Assembly: GCA_003219415.1 (NCBI GenBank)
Contig: QHOS01000026.1
Coordinates: forward strand, 1-64,000
DNA length: 64,000 bases
Direction of reading: 5' to 3'
Origin: Verrucomicrobiota bacterium
Lineage (GTDB): Bacteria; Verrucomicrobiota; Verrucomicrobiia; Chthoniobacterales; UBA10450
Numbering within the stretch: the first letter of the stretch is position 1; each line of letters starts with the position of its first letter. Below the pieces are notes generated by a model that was not told the DNA's origin, ran no database searches, and saw only the letters and a list, made by a program, of their open reading frames with translations. Shown in pieces: positions 56,822-64,000 of the stretch. A program made the translations under genes and the position numbers.

Positions 56822-58326
56822 CGACGACCAGGCACGCTCTTATTAGTTTCGGCCTCGTGCTTTTCACAGTCGGTGGAGCGCTGGCCAAGAAGGAATCCGC
56901 GGTTCCTGCCACGTTAAGCAAGCAAAAACAGTTGGCGCTTGTCCGGGTAAACGTGACCGGGCAGTCCTATGACTATTTTCGGCCGTGGCAAAAGAAAGCG
57001 CCCTTTTCAAAGCGGGCGCTCGGCGCAGTTTTATCCAAAGGCCGTGTCCTCGTGACAGCGGACCTGGTTGCAAACCAAAATTATGTGGAGCTCGAGCGCG
57101 CCGAGTCTGGCGAAAAAACCGCGGCCACTGTCGAGGTGATTGATTACGAAGCCAATCTCGCGCTGCTCCAACCAGCGGAGAAAACGTTTCTCGATGGAAT
57201 CACTCCGCTCGAAATCGCGCCGGACACGGTAGTGGGCGACCGGCTGGCCGCGTGGCAATTGGAACCGAGTGGTGCGTTGCTCGCGACGGAAGGCTTGGTG
57301 ACAACGGTCCAAATGATGCCGTATCCGATCGATATTGGGCAATTCCTCACGTACCGCATCAGCATCCCGCTGCAATACCGCGAGAACAGCTACACGGTGC
57401 CCCTTGTTAAGAAAAATAAACTTGCTGGGTTGCTACTGCGTTACGATTCGCGCTCACAGCTAGTCGATGCAATCCCTGCGCCTGTCATCACGCACTTTTT
57501 AAAGGATGCTGAAAGCCAGAATTATCGAGGTTTTCCCTCTGCTGGCTTTTCATTCTCTCCGACGCGCGATCCCGCGCTGCGTGAGTTCGCCGGAGAAAAA
57601 CAGAAGAACGCGGGCGGAGTTTATGTAACTACTGTCGAGCCAGGGACACCAGCTATGAAAGCGGGACTCCAGGTGGGCGACATCGTGACTGCAGTCGCGA
57701 ACAATGAAATCGATCAAAACGGCAACTACGTGGACTCGCTTTACGGCAAGATCGAGTTCACGAATTTGCTCACGTCTCACGCGTACGCCGGCGATATTGT
57801 TCCTTTCCGAATTCAGCGTAGCGGCAATCCAATGCAGTTAAATGTCACCCTTGAGCACCGCGACGCGAAGGATTATGTGAGCCCACCATACAATCTCGAT
57901 CAACCGCCGCGATATTATGTTCTTGGTGGCCTGATTTTTCAGGAGCTTTCCCGTCAATATCTCAAAGAATGGGGTCCAAACTGGCAAAGAGAGGCTCCGC
58001 AACGTTTGGTTTACCTGGACCATTTCCAGTCCGAGCTGTTTTCTGACCGAAATCGACGAGTTGTTATTCTCAGCCAAGTCCTTCCTGCTAACAGCACGAT
58101 TGGCTACGATGAACTCGCCTATTTGACTGTGACGAAGGTGAACGGCAAAGAAATCAAATCGTTGGACGACCTTGCCGAAGCGGTAAAACACCCAATCGAA
58201 GGGTTCATCAAAGTCGAAACCGAAGAAGATCCAAAGCAGATCGAGCTCGATGCGGCACAAGTCGGCGCTGAGGCGCAAGATCTCCAGGAGAATTACGGTA
58301 TTTCCGCACTGCATCGCCTTAATTGA
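56818..58326 (+). CDS. Catalytically dead Deg/HtrA paralogue
   Basis: A 502-residue secreted homologue of the preceding protease. The triad has been lost: His is Asp82 (VTADLVAN in place of TNAHVVAN) and Asp is Asn113 (EANLALL in place of NDCDLAVI). Ser191 may remain, but it sits in YRENSYTVPLV without the GNSGG oxyanion turn. The fold, PDZ (about 260-340, GVYVTTVEPGTPAMKAGLQV) and Deg9-like PDZ_3 (VVILSQVLPANSTIGYDELA) are conserved. It probably regulates, scaffolds or binds substrate for the active protease, and both are made from the same message. An undetected alternative is a chaperone-only role. Confidence 0.9.
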   Translation: MTTTRHALISFGLVLFTVGGALAKKESAVPATLSKQKQLALVRVNVTGQSYDYFRPWQKKAPFSKRALGAVLSKGRVLVTADLVANQNYVELERAESGEKTAATVEVIDYEANLALLQPAEKTFLDGITPLEIAPDTVVGDRLAAWQLEPSGALLATEGLVTTVQMMPYPIDIGQFLTYRISIPLQYRENSYTVPLVKKNKLAGLLLRYDSRSQLVDAIPAPVITHFLKDAESQNYRGFPSAGFSFSPTRDPALREFAGEKQKNAGGVYVTTVEPGTPAMKAGLQVGDIVTAVANNEIDQNGNYVDSLYGKIEFTNLLTSHAYAGDIVPFRIQRSGNPMQLNVTLEHRDAKDYVSPPYNLDQPPRYYVLGGLIFQELSRQYLKEWGPNWQREAPQRLVYLDHFQSELFSDRNRRVVILSQVLPANSTIGYDELAYLTVTKVNGKEIKSLDDLAEAVKHPIEGFIKVETEEDPKQIELDAAQVGAEAQDLQENYGISALHRLN

Positions 58327-58377
58327 AAGGCGAGACGCGAGCGCTCAACTGGCGTCCATCAGAGCGCCTTAACAACA

Positions 58378-58466
58378 TTGTAGCCACCGGCCCTGTCGTG
58401 GTCTACCTCAGTGCTGCTTCTCACGCCAGCAAGACAGCCCACGGAGCCGTTGCTACAGCAGATTAC
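58378..58466. repeat. REP-like palindromes between the Deg pair and the PafA-type gene
   Basis: The 190-base convergent gap holds GTAGCCACCGGCCCTGTCGT with its partner CTAC and a second inverted unit ending GCTACAG. No promoter or small Pup-like gene is visible on either strand. Confidence 0.6.
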
Positions 58467-58516
58467 TTAACTCACTCTGCTCTCTTCCAAGCGGTGGTGA
58501 AGAACGCTGGAAGCCT

Positions 58517-59953
58517 TTAACTATCAACGCCATCGATACCGACGTCGGCGGTGCGCGGTTTGGCTAGGAATCGTTCCACTTCCTCATTGTAAGTCTGGAA
58601 TGGGTCGCCCATCACGAGAAAATCGCGGTTATCGCACGCGATGGAATCCCAGTTGATAACATAGGGGGAATCGCAATCCTGGAAGAAAGCCACCGCTCGA
58701 GCCCGACCGGATGCACGCGTATTAGCTGGTGGAACATGTGTTGCACTGGAACGCCGTACATTGTTGTTCCACTCCGCAATTCGCTTGCCAGGCGTGACTG
58801 CAAAGAATAGCCCGCGAAGTGGATCGATGTTGTGATATTCAAGGTCGACGCTTTGCAGCCACGGATCATCCCAACTCAATCCTTCGGACTCGACGAATGC
58901 TTCCAGCAGCCATTTCTTCGTAATCCAGTCGACCCCGCCAATGAGCGCCTGATGGTTGTTTGCAATTGCTTCGAGAACGAATCCCCAGTTTTCCAGGAGC
59001 CAACTAGTTTCCGCGCTGCTGTTGCGCAGGTACTTTTGCGCCAGCTGATGAAATTCCCACTGCACGTCGAGTGCCCCGATGGTCTTGCCGTTCTCAAGAT
59101 TAACAATCCATTGCTGAGTTGGATCCCGGGATATGTCGCGTGTGCTTTGCACCGCATCGGCCAGAACCAGATTTCGCGGTAAACGGCCATCCTCGAGCAA
59201 TGACAAAACAGATGCAGTTGTCCCGATTTTTAACGCCGTGGCATAGGGACTCATGTTCGAATCACCTATGAGCAAGTGAAGTCGCCGGTATTTTCGATAA
59301 TCGGCCAGGGGCTCGTCACGTGCATTGATGATGGCGCGATTAAATTGCACCCATTGGTAGATGTCGTTCACGATATGATCCGCACGCTGGCTCAGTTGGA
59401 AATTCACGCGTGTTTCCGGTTGCGGCGGCTCGAAATCAAACGCCAGTGGATTGGATTGACCGACGCGGCCGGCGCCCGTGAAGATTTGTCGCGTCGCCAG
59501 GAAAGTAAGAAGTGTCCCCAGAATTGGCGGCGTGAATTGCGCCTCCCGCTTCATCAGATAATTCTCGTGACAACCAAACGTGGCGCCCGTGTGGTGATCG
59601 ACGTTATTTTTGATGAACGAAACGCGATCCTGCGCGCCCAGAGCAATCAGTGACGATTGCAGCAAGTCGTCTCCGGCCAATTCATAAGCTGCCACATCGT
59701 GCAGATGCAGACATTCCGGCGACGCGTACTCGATGTGTCCCATATCGAGATACAGGCGCCCGCCGTTACGAAGAAAACCTCCGTTACCCGGTGGCTCTTC
59801 GTAATCGCGGTAATGCAGATCGATGGTGCCGGCCTCGGCGTTTCGGAAAAGATGATTTTTTACCTTCGCCGGCCAGAGCTCGGAATTTACGTGCGGCTCT
59901 TCTTCGCTCAAAAGACAGCCGTATTCGGTTTCAATCCCAACGATCCGGTCCAT
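58517..59953 (-). CDS. PafA-type ligase of a Pup/UBact protein-tagging system
   Basis: A 478-residue glutamine-synthetase-fold ligase. The first motif is MDRIVGIETEYGCLLSEEE; FLRNGGRLYLDMGHIEYASP and ECLHLHDVAAYE are the ATP/Mg region, VSFIKNNVDHHTGATFGCHE, TRQIFTGAGRV, QRADHIVNDIYQ, INARDEPLADYRKYRRLHLL, IGDSNMSPYATALKIGT and the C-terminal LDLEYHNIDPLRGLFF line up with actinobacterial PafA rather than with Dop, which has a different ATP-site loop. It should join a small tag protein (Pup, or UBact in Verrucomicrobiota and Nitrospirota) to lysines. Nothing resembling a tag, Dop or a proteasome subunit is adjacent here. Confidence 0.92.
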   Translation of the reverse strand: MDRIVGIETEYGCLLSEEEPHVNSELWPAKVKNHLFRNAEAGTIDLHYRDYEEPPGNGGFLRNGGRLYLDMGHIEYASPECLHLHDVAAYELAGDDLLQSSLIALGAQDRVSFIKNNVDHHTGATFGCHENYLMKREAQFTPPILGTLLTFLATRQIFTGAGRVGQSNPLAFDFEPPQPETRVNFQLSQRADHIVNDIYQWVQFNRAIINARDEPLADYRKYRRLHLLIGDSNMSPYATALKIGTTASVLSLLEDGRLPRNLVLADAVQSTRDISRDPTQQWIVNLENGKTIGALDVQWEFHQLAQKYLRNSSAETSWLLENWGFVLEAIANNHQALIGGVDWITKKWLLEAFVESEGLSWDDPWLQSVDLEYHNIDPLRGLFFAVTPGKRIAEWNNNVRRSSATHVPPANTRASGRARAVAFFQDCDSPYVINWDSIACDNRDFLVMGDPFQTYNEEVERFLAKPRTADVGIDGVDS

Positions 59954-60002
59954 TGTTTAGCGAGCATCCGCCAAGGGTCGCTGCTCCTCAAGTGCTAATG
60001 CC

Positions 60003-60030
60003 GTCATCCTGAGCGGAGCGAAGGAGAATG
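60003..60030. repeat. Dispersed repeat with a CTGAGCGGAGC core
   Basis: GTCATCCTGAGCGGAGCGAA in the divergent gap between the PafA-type gene and the DUF5069 gene belongs to the same family as 2569-2600. The rest of this 204-base gap has no recognisable gene on either strand. Confidence 0.4.
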
Positions 60031-60157
60031 CGATCACACGGGGTTCCCTGTCTGAATTTCGCCGTTGTGTGAGGTCCCTCTTTCACCCGGGATAACGAAG
60101 GCAGGGCCACATCGAATGCCCGCTTGAATCGTCGTGGAAAAAGCTCAAACTTTTTTC

Positions 60158-60586
60158 ATGGCAACCGTGGCCCTGCGCAGCCCTTCTGAAAAGATGGGAG
60201 ATCTTTTTTATTTCGGCCGGATGGTGGACAAAATCCGATTACACGCCCAGGGCGAATTGCCTTCGGACTATCACGCGAACCTTGGAAAAGGATTTGACGA
60301 AAAATGTACGAACTTTCTCCGGATCAATTACGAGCGATTAGTCCAGCGAGTGAATCGCGGCGGCACGGACGAGGAAATCTTGCATTGGTGTTTCGATCAC
60401 GGGCGCAGACCGGATGAAAATGACGTTTACGTTTGGAACGAATTCATGCGCAAGCGCGGGTGGAATGACGAAGTTTCTGAAATATTACAGCGCCGCAAAA
60501 AGGAAGCAGGCATGATGGATAGATCGGACATCCAGACAGCGTTCCAATTCATCGATGCCGACGAAGGGCGCTTGCCAAAAGGGTAG
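60158..60586 (+). CDS. DUF5069 family protein
   Basis: A 142-residue protein, MATVALRSPSEKMGDLFYFG-RMVDKIRLHAQGELPSDYHA, KGFDEKCTNFLRINYERLVQ and a helical C-terminus. This is the DUF5069 pattern, whose function is unknown. ATG 60158 gives a start that matches the family, and the in-frame GTG at 60134 adds nine unrelated residues. Its stop overlaps a perfect palindrome. Confidence 0.8.
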   Translation: MATVALRSPSEKMGDLFYFGRMVDKIRLHAQGELPSDYHANLGKGFDEKCTNFLRINYERLVQRVNRGGTDEEILHWCFDHGRRPDENDVYVWNEFMRKRGWNDEVSEILQRRKKEAGMMDRSDIQTAFQFIDADEGRLPKG

Positions 60587-60623
60587 GCCGGCGCGCCGGC
60601 CAAACTCCCGAAAGTTTTCGGGA
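60586..60623. repeat. Two perfect palindromes after the DUF5069 gene
   Basis: GGCCGGCGCGCCGGCC (60586-60601) is a perfect 16-bp palindrome. It is followed by TCCCGAAA-GT-TTTCGGGA (60606-60623), a perfect 8-bp hairpin. No T-run follows, so this is not a standard terminator. It may end the DUF5069 message or protect its 3' end against nucleases. Confidence 0.7.
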
Positions 60624-60642
60624 CAGCGCGGCGTCCCCACCA

Positions 60643-60927
60643 TTATTCGGCCAGCGTATCGATTCGTTCGGCAAGACCAAAATCAAGCTCGGTCAAGCCG
60701 CCTTTGCTGTGAGTTGAGAGAACCAGACGTACTTTGTTGTAACGAATGTCGATGTCTGGATGATGTTCCTCTTCCTCGGCCACTTCGGCCACTGCGTTTA
60801 CGAAATCAATCGCATCGGCAAAATCATCGAACTCAAACGTGCGTTCGATGTGCTTCTTCTCCAGTTCCCATTCCGGGATTTTTTTGAGCCGCGTTTTCAG
60901 CTCATCCGCTTTCATCAAATCAGCCAT
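60643..60927 (-). CDS. phhB: 4a-hydroxytetrahydrobiopterin dehydratase
   Basis: A 94-residue PCD/DCoH enzyme: WELEKKHIERTFEFDDFADA and AEVAEEEEHHPDIDIRYNKV with the paired catalytic His residues, and LVLSTHSKGGLTELDFGLAE. It regenerates tetrahydrobiopterin after aromatic hydroxylation, or makes molybdopterin-like pterins. No hydroxylase lies in the window. Confidence 0.93.
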   Translation of the reverse strand: MADLMKADELKTRLKKIPEWELEKKHIERTFEFDDFADAIDFVNAVAEVAEEEEHHPDIDIRYNKVRLVLSTHSKGGLTELDFGLAERIDTLAE

Positions 60928-60942
60928 AACGGGACAACGAGT

Positions 60943-60988
60943 AACACCCGAAAATCGTTTTGCAACGCCAAAACGAGCGGGTGTTTTT
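60943..60988 (+). terminator. Long hairpin with T-run upstream of phhB
   Basis: AACACCCG (60943-60950) pairs with CGGGTGTT (60978-60985), and inside it CGTTTTG (60956-60962) pairs with CAAAACG (60969-60975). A five-T run follows on the plus strand (60984-60988), which suits an intrinsic terminator reading rightwards, although the nearest plus-strand gene ends 350 bases before it. On the minus strand it could act as a leader hairpin of phhB. Confidence 0.5.
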
Positions 60989-61107
60989 GCGACTATCGTC
61001 CTGACCGAAGCGCAGCGGAGTGGAGGATCCAGCAGGACTGTGTCAAGGCGAGTCAGCGGGATCCTTCGACGACGCTTTGCTTCCTTTCGCTCCGCTCAGA
61101 ATGACAG

Positions 61108-62250
61108 CTACATGCCAAGAATCTTCCTGAGATTTTTTGCAGAATCGAAAACCTCCACGGCGCAAGCTCGCGCCTGCTTCGATAGTCGCGGCCAATCGCG
61201 CAACACTTCTTTCACAGCCGTTTCCGCTTCATCGATGTTCCGGATGAAACGGAATCCGCTGTCTCGTGGAAGATATCTCGTTGCGCCTGTGTCTTCCGTG
61301 ATCACCGGCCGCCCTAATGCAAGAAATGCCGCGGCCCGATCGCTTAACCAGCCGGTTCGCCAGGCTACATCCACACCCTTGATGGCCGTAAACTCCGCAA
61401 GCGCGCTGCCCATGTACCGACGGTACACGCGCGGAGTGCATGCCACCCGGTGCGGGTCGACAACGTGCCAGCCAAGCCGTTGCAAACGCGACCGCTCCGG
61501 GTCGTCCGAGCTGATATTCATCGCCAGTTCAAACTGCGTCTCCGGCACTCGTGCTGGTAAACCGAGATACGGTTCGAACATGACTCTCTTGGACAAGTCG
61601 GGGAATTCTCCCGCCACTTCTACAGCGCCGCTCCAGTACCATTGTCCAATAGTGGTGAATTTAGACACCTTGGGGCGTGGTTGGGATTGGAGGAGTCTTG
61701 TGTCAGCTAGCGGGTAAAATGTCTTCCAGCGCAGGTTCGCTTTCGGCAGCCGGCAATCGTTTCTGTGAGCGTTGAGCCCGATTGTCCAGAATTCGTCGTG
61801 AGACGACTGGCCCAACTCCATTTTGGTCATCCAGTAAAAAATTTCACTCGGATCCAGGTCGCAAAAGATCCGTCGCTCAAATTGCAAAAGAAATGGCGGG
61901 TGAATCGAGTAACTGAGATTGAGCAGCGTGTTTGGGCCTGCCAGTCGATTGAGCAGGACTTGTTTCGACATTCCGATACAACGCACGGCGTCGAGCTCAT
62001 GCGTACTGGCTGCCGGTTTCTGATAGAGCAAACAATAGCGACCGGCCAATCCATGTGTACGCAGTTGCCGCTGGAAGTTCTTGATTCTGGCCTGATCGGC
62101 GCGCGGGTCATCTGTCGCGGGCAAGAGTTCGAGCCAAATCGCGTCGAGTTTCAATCGATGCAGACCCAGCATCCATTGCAGCGGAACGGAAAAATTTCCG
62201 CCGCCTTCGCGATATTTTGCGGCGAACCCGCACCCAAGAAAAATTGTCAC
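61108..62250 (-). CDS. GT-B glycosyltransferase-like protein, copy B
   Basis: A 380-residue protein. The N-terminus has MTIFLGCGFAAKYREGGGNF-SVPLQWMLGL and the C-terminal half has EFTAIKGVDVAWRTGWLSDR, AAFLALGRPVITEDTGATRY and EVFDSAKNLRKILGM, as in the protein at 53880-55052. The N-terminal halves differ, so the acceptor may differ. It is likely a CgeB/GT4-type sugar transferase. It lies alone between phhB and the amidase, on the same strand as the amidase. Confidence 0.8.
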   Translation of the reverse strand: MTIFLGCGFAAKYREGGGNFSVPLQWMLGLHRLKLDAIWLELLPATDDPRADQARIKNFQRQLRTHGLAGRYCLLYQKPAASTHELDAVRCIGMSKQVLLNRLAGPNTLLNLSYSIHPPFLLQFERRIFCDLDPSEIFYWMTKMELGQSSHDEFWTIGLNAHRNDCRLPKANLRWKTFYPLADTRLLQSQPRPKVSKFTTIGQWYWSGAVEVAGEFPDLSKRVMFEPYLGLPARVPETQFELAMNISSDDPERSRLQRLGWHVVDPHRVACTPRVYRRYMGSALAEFTAIKGVDVAWRTGWLSDRAAAFLALGRPVITEDTGATRYLPRDSGFRFIRNIDEAETAVKEVLRDWPRLSKQARACAVEVFDSAKNLRKILGM

Positions 62251-62302
62251 GCGAGCAGAATCGTCATTCTGCTCGCGCGCTCAAGCTCGAAGGGCCCAAA
62301 TT

Positions 62303-63994
62303 TTAGAAGATCCGCGGCAGACGACCTCCGGCTGTAAACACTTGGGGCTGCCTTGGCTGGCCGGTGCAAAATCCGCCGTTCGGGATCGGGATAATCGAGC
62401 CGAGGAATTGCGGCTGCTGCCGCACATTTAACGCCTGCTCCAACGCGTAGCCGAAGCCGATTAGCTGCGGTTCATGCAGAAAAGTGCTGTACATCAGCAT
62501 GCCCGCCGGCCGGCCATTGTCGCGAATGCCTACGGGAAGCGACAGGTTCGGATAACCCGATACCGCTGGTCCGGTCGAGTTCGTCAGGTGTGGTGCGACG
62601 ATCGCATCGACGCCCGAGTTGATTACACTATCAATGCCAGAGCGCGCAGCAGTGCGGGCATGCGTTCGCGCGGCGATGTAGGCGGGATCGTCAGGATACC
62701 CTGGGAACTGTTCCGACAATAAGAATACGTCCTGGTCGTAGTACGGCATCTCTTGCACACAATGCGCGTCGTTGAACGCAATCAGGTCGGCCAACGTGCG
62801 CATATCGGTGTGTGTAAGCGTCGCGAGGTAGTCCGCGATTTGCGCTCTAAATTCATACAGTAACGCCGTGAACTCGTCGCCGTTGTAAGCGAATACGTCC
62901 CCCGTATCAACGTCAACGACAGTAGCTCCGAGGCTTTCCATCACGCTCAGCGCATTTTCCGCAAACGCGACGGTCAGCTCATCACCCGGAATGCCGCTGC
63001 CGTAGTAGCTGTAATCGAAAAAGCGAACATCGCGTCCGATCACTGCGCCATCGAGTGCGTTCGGATCGAGAAATTGCGTGTAATCGTTCGGCAGATCATG
63101 CCCAATCACCTCCCCAAACGGCGACTGCAACACGCCGAGCAGGATTGCAATGTCAGTAACGCTGCGTCCCATCGGTCCAGCCGTGTCCTGCTCGTGGGCA
63201 ATTGGAATTATCCCGTCTTGTGAGACGAGACCGAGAGTCGGTTTTAAACCAACGATGTTCTCAACGGCGGATGGCCCAGTAATTGACCCGTCTGTTTCTG
63301 TGCCGACTGCAACCGAGCACAAGTTTGCGGCTGCGCCGTTAGCCGAGCCCGAGCTCGATCCCCACGATGTGTAACTCAAGTCGTAGGCATTGTTCGTACT
63401 CCCACCGCGCGCGCTCCAACCGACTGCTAGAGGATAGGTCTCAGCCTCATCGTCCCGGAAATTTGCCCATTCGCCCAGGTTCGCTTTGCCAAGAATTACA
63501 GCGCCAGCTTCGCGCAATCTCTGAATGATTACAGCATCGGCTGGCACATGGCTGCGCAAGAGAGCCAACGATCCCGCAGTCGTCTGCATATTGTCGTCGG
63601 TCGCGATGTTGTCCTTGACTAAAACCGGAATCCCATGGAGCGGGCCGCGAACGTGTCCCCTGCGGCGTTCATTGTCGAGATGTTGGGCAATGGATATTGC
63701 ATTGGGATTTGTTTCGATTACCGAGTTAAGCAACGGATTCAGAGACTGGATACGATTGAGGTAACCCATGACCAGACGCTTACTGGTTAACTGGCCGGAA
63801 GCCATCGCATCTTGAAGCTCTGGAATACTCTTTTCGACGAAGTCGAAATCGCCCACAGTCAAAGTAGAGCGTTGAGCTAGCGACGTAAGCCCGCCGCTTA
63901 GCAATGCGGCGCTGCTGAGCGCCGTGGTGCCTATAAATTTTCGGCGCGTGATAATGTTTCCGAGGTCAAAACGATTCGGGCCTTGCTTATTCAT
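62303..63994 (-). CDS. Amidase signature-family enzyme exported by Tat
   Basis: A 563-residue amidase. The N-terminus has a twin-arginine signal (ITRRKFIGTTALSSAALLSG, about 15-40). The catalytic triad appears as Lys in PVLVKDNIATDDN, the cis-Ser in WGSSSGSANGAAAN and the nucleophile Ser in GTETDGSITGPS. The family hydrolyses amides of several kinds. The residue after TDGSI is not the usual Arg, so activity could be altered. The C-terminal tail (after 540) is rich in Gln and Pro. Outside the cell membrane the substrate could be peptide or acyl amide. Confidence 0.9.
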   Translation of the reverse strand: MNKQGPNRFDLGNIITRRKFIGTTALSSAALLSGGLTSLAQRSTLTVGDFDFVEKSIPELQDAMASGQLTSKRLVMGYLNRIQSLNPLLNSVIETNPNAISIAQHLDNERRRGHVRGPLHGIPVLVKDNIATDDNMQTTAGSLALLRSHVPADAVIIQRLREAGAVILGKANLGEWANFRDDEAETYPLAVGWSARGGSTNNAYDLSYTSWGSSSGSANGAAANLCSVAVGTETDGSITGPSAVENIVGLKPTLGLVSQDGIIPIAHEQDTAGPMGRSVTDIAILLGVLQSPFGEVIGHDLPNDYTQFLDPNALDGAVIGRDVRFFDYSYYGSGIPGDELTVAFAENALSVMESLGATVVDVDTGDVFAYNGDEFTALLYEFRAQIADYLATLTHTDMRTLADLIAFNDAHCVQEMPYYDQDVFLLSEQFPGYPDDPAYIAARTHARTAARSGIDSVINSGVDAIVAPHLTNSTGPAVSGYPNLSLPVGIRDNGRPAGMLMYSTFLHEPQLIGFGYALEQALNVRQQPQFLGSIIPIPNGGFCTGQPRQPQVFTAGGRLPRIF

Positions 63995-64000
63995 AATTAT

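Noticed and set aside
58327..60133. A Pup or UBact tag gene in the gaps either side of the PafA-type gene
   Set aside because: Both gaps were translated by eye on the minus strand and no short frame with an RYRQR- or GG(Q/E)-type end appears.

Overview
This window is a dense, ordinary-looking stretch of a Gram-negative (diderm) bacterial chromosome of roughly 54-56% GC. LPS inner-core genes (heptose kinase and phosphatase, KdsB), an MsbA-type exporter, a MacAB-type tripartite system, Tat export, a zinc-less ribosomal uS14, isolated nuoBC and a PafA-type ligase in a diderm together point to the Verrucomicrobiota, probably a soil lineage of the Chthoniobacterales kind. This is an inference from gene content, not a database match. 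I see no rRNA, tRNA, CRISPR array, prophage or insertion sequence.

Layout. 1-8.9 kb: a partial TPR gene, an M24 peptidase, thiC under a TPP riboswitch with its own terminator and followed by a tiny gene copying the ThiC C-terminal tail, an NTF2-like secreted protein, a cell-wall amidase and tandem TraB/GumN proteins. 9-20 kb: glycogen synthase, a universal stress protein, mntH divergent from mntR with a putative MntR operator, a VOC protein, a CorC/CNNM protein, uS14, Ku, TatA, an acyl carrier protein, a glycosyltransferase, a LOG protein and an alpha/beta hydrolase. 20-25.3 kb: an ergothioneine block, with a small acidic protein, egtB, egtD and a two-gene ABC importer that may carry ergothioneine. 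25.4-36.5 kb: an aldehyde dehydrogenase, a P-loop protein, sulfate activation (cysD, a frameshifted four-helix-bundle gene, fused cysNC), nuoB-nuoC, and phoH with a short PgpH-like HD phosphohydrolase. 36.7-43.9 kb: tightly overlapping hldA-gmhB-kdsB-pyrG (Kdo/heptose supply and the CTP it needs), then tsaC/sua5, purE, aroK and queG. 44-55 kb: MacA/MacB-like exporter, purB, DedA, MsbA-like exporter with an acyltransferase, and a glycosyltransferase. 55-64 kb: a secreted Deg/HtrA protease translationally coupled to a catalytically dead paralogue, convergent with a PafA-type (Pup/UBact ligase) gene, then DUF5069, PCD, a second related glycosyltransferase and a Tat-exported amidase.

Two genome-wide habits stand out. 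First, many intergenic gaps hold short degenerate tandem repeats with a 7-base period whose unit differs from locus to locus. Second, GC-rich palindromic (REP-like) elements are scattered through gaps and also lie inside coding sequences without breaking the frame (thiC, egtB, egtD 3' end, the importer N-terminus, cysNC N-terminus, probably queG). Many neighbouring genes overlap as ATGA, GTGA or TTGA, so translational coupling and non-ATG starts are common.
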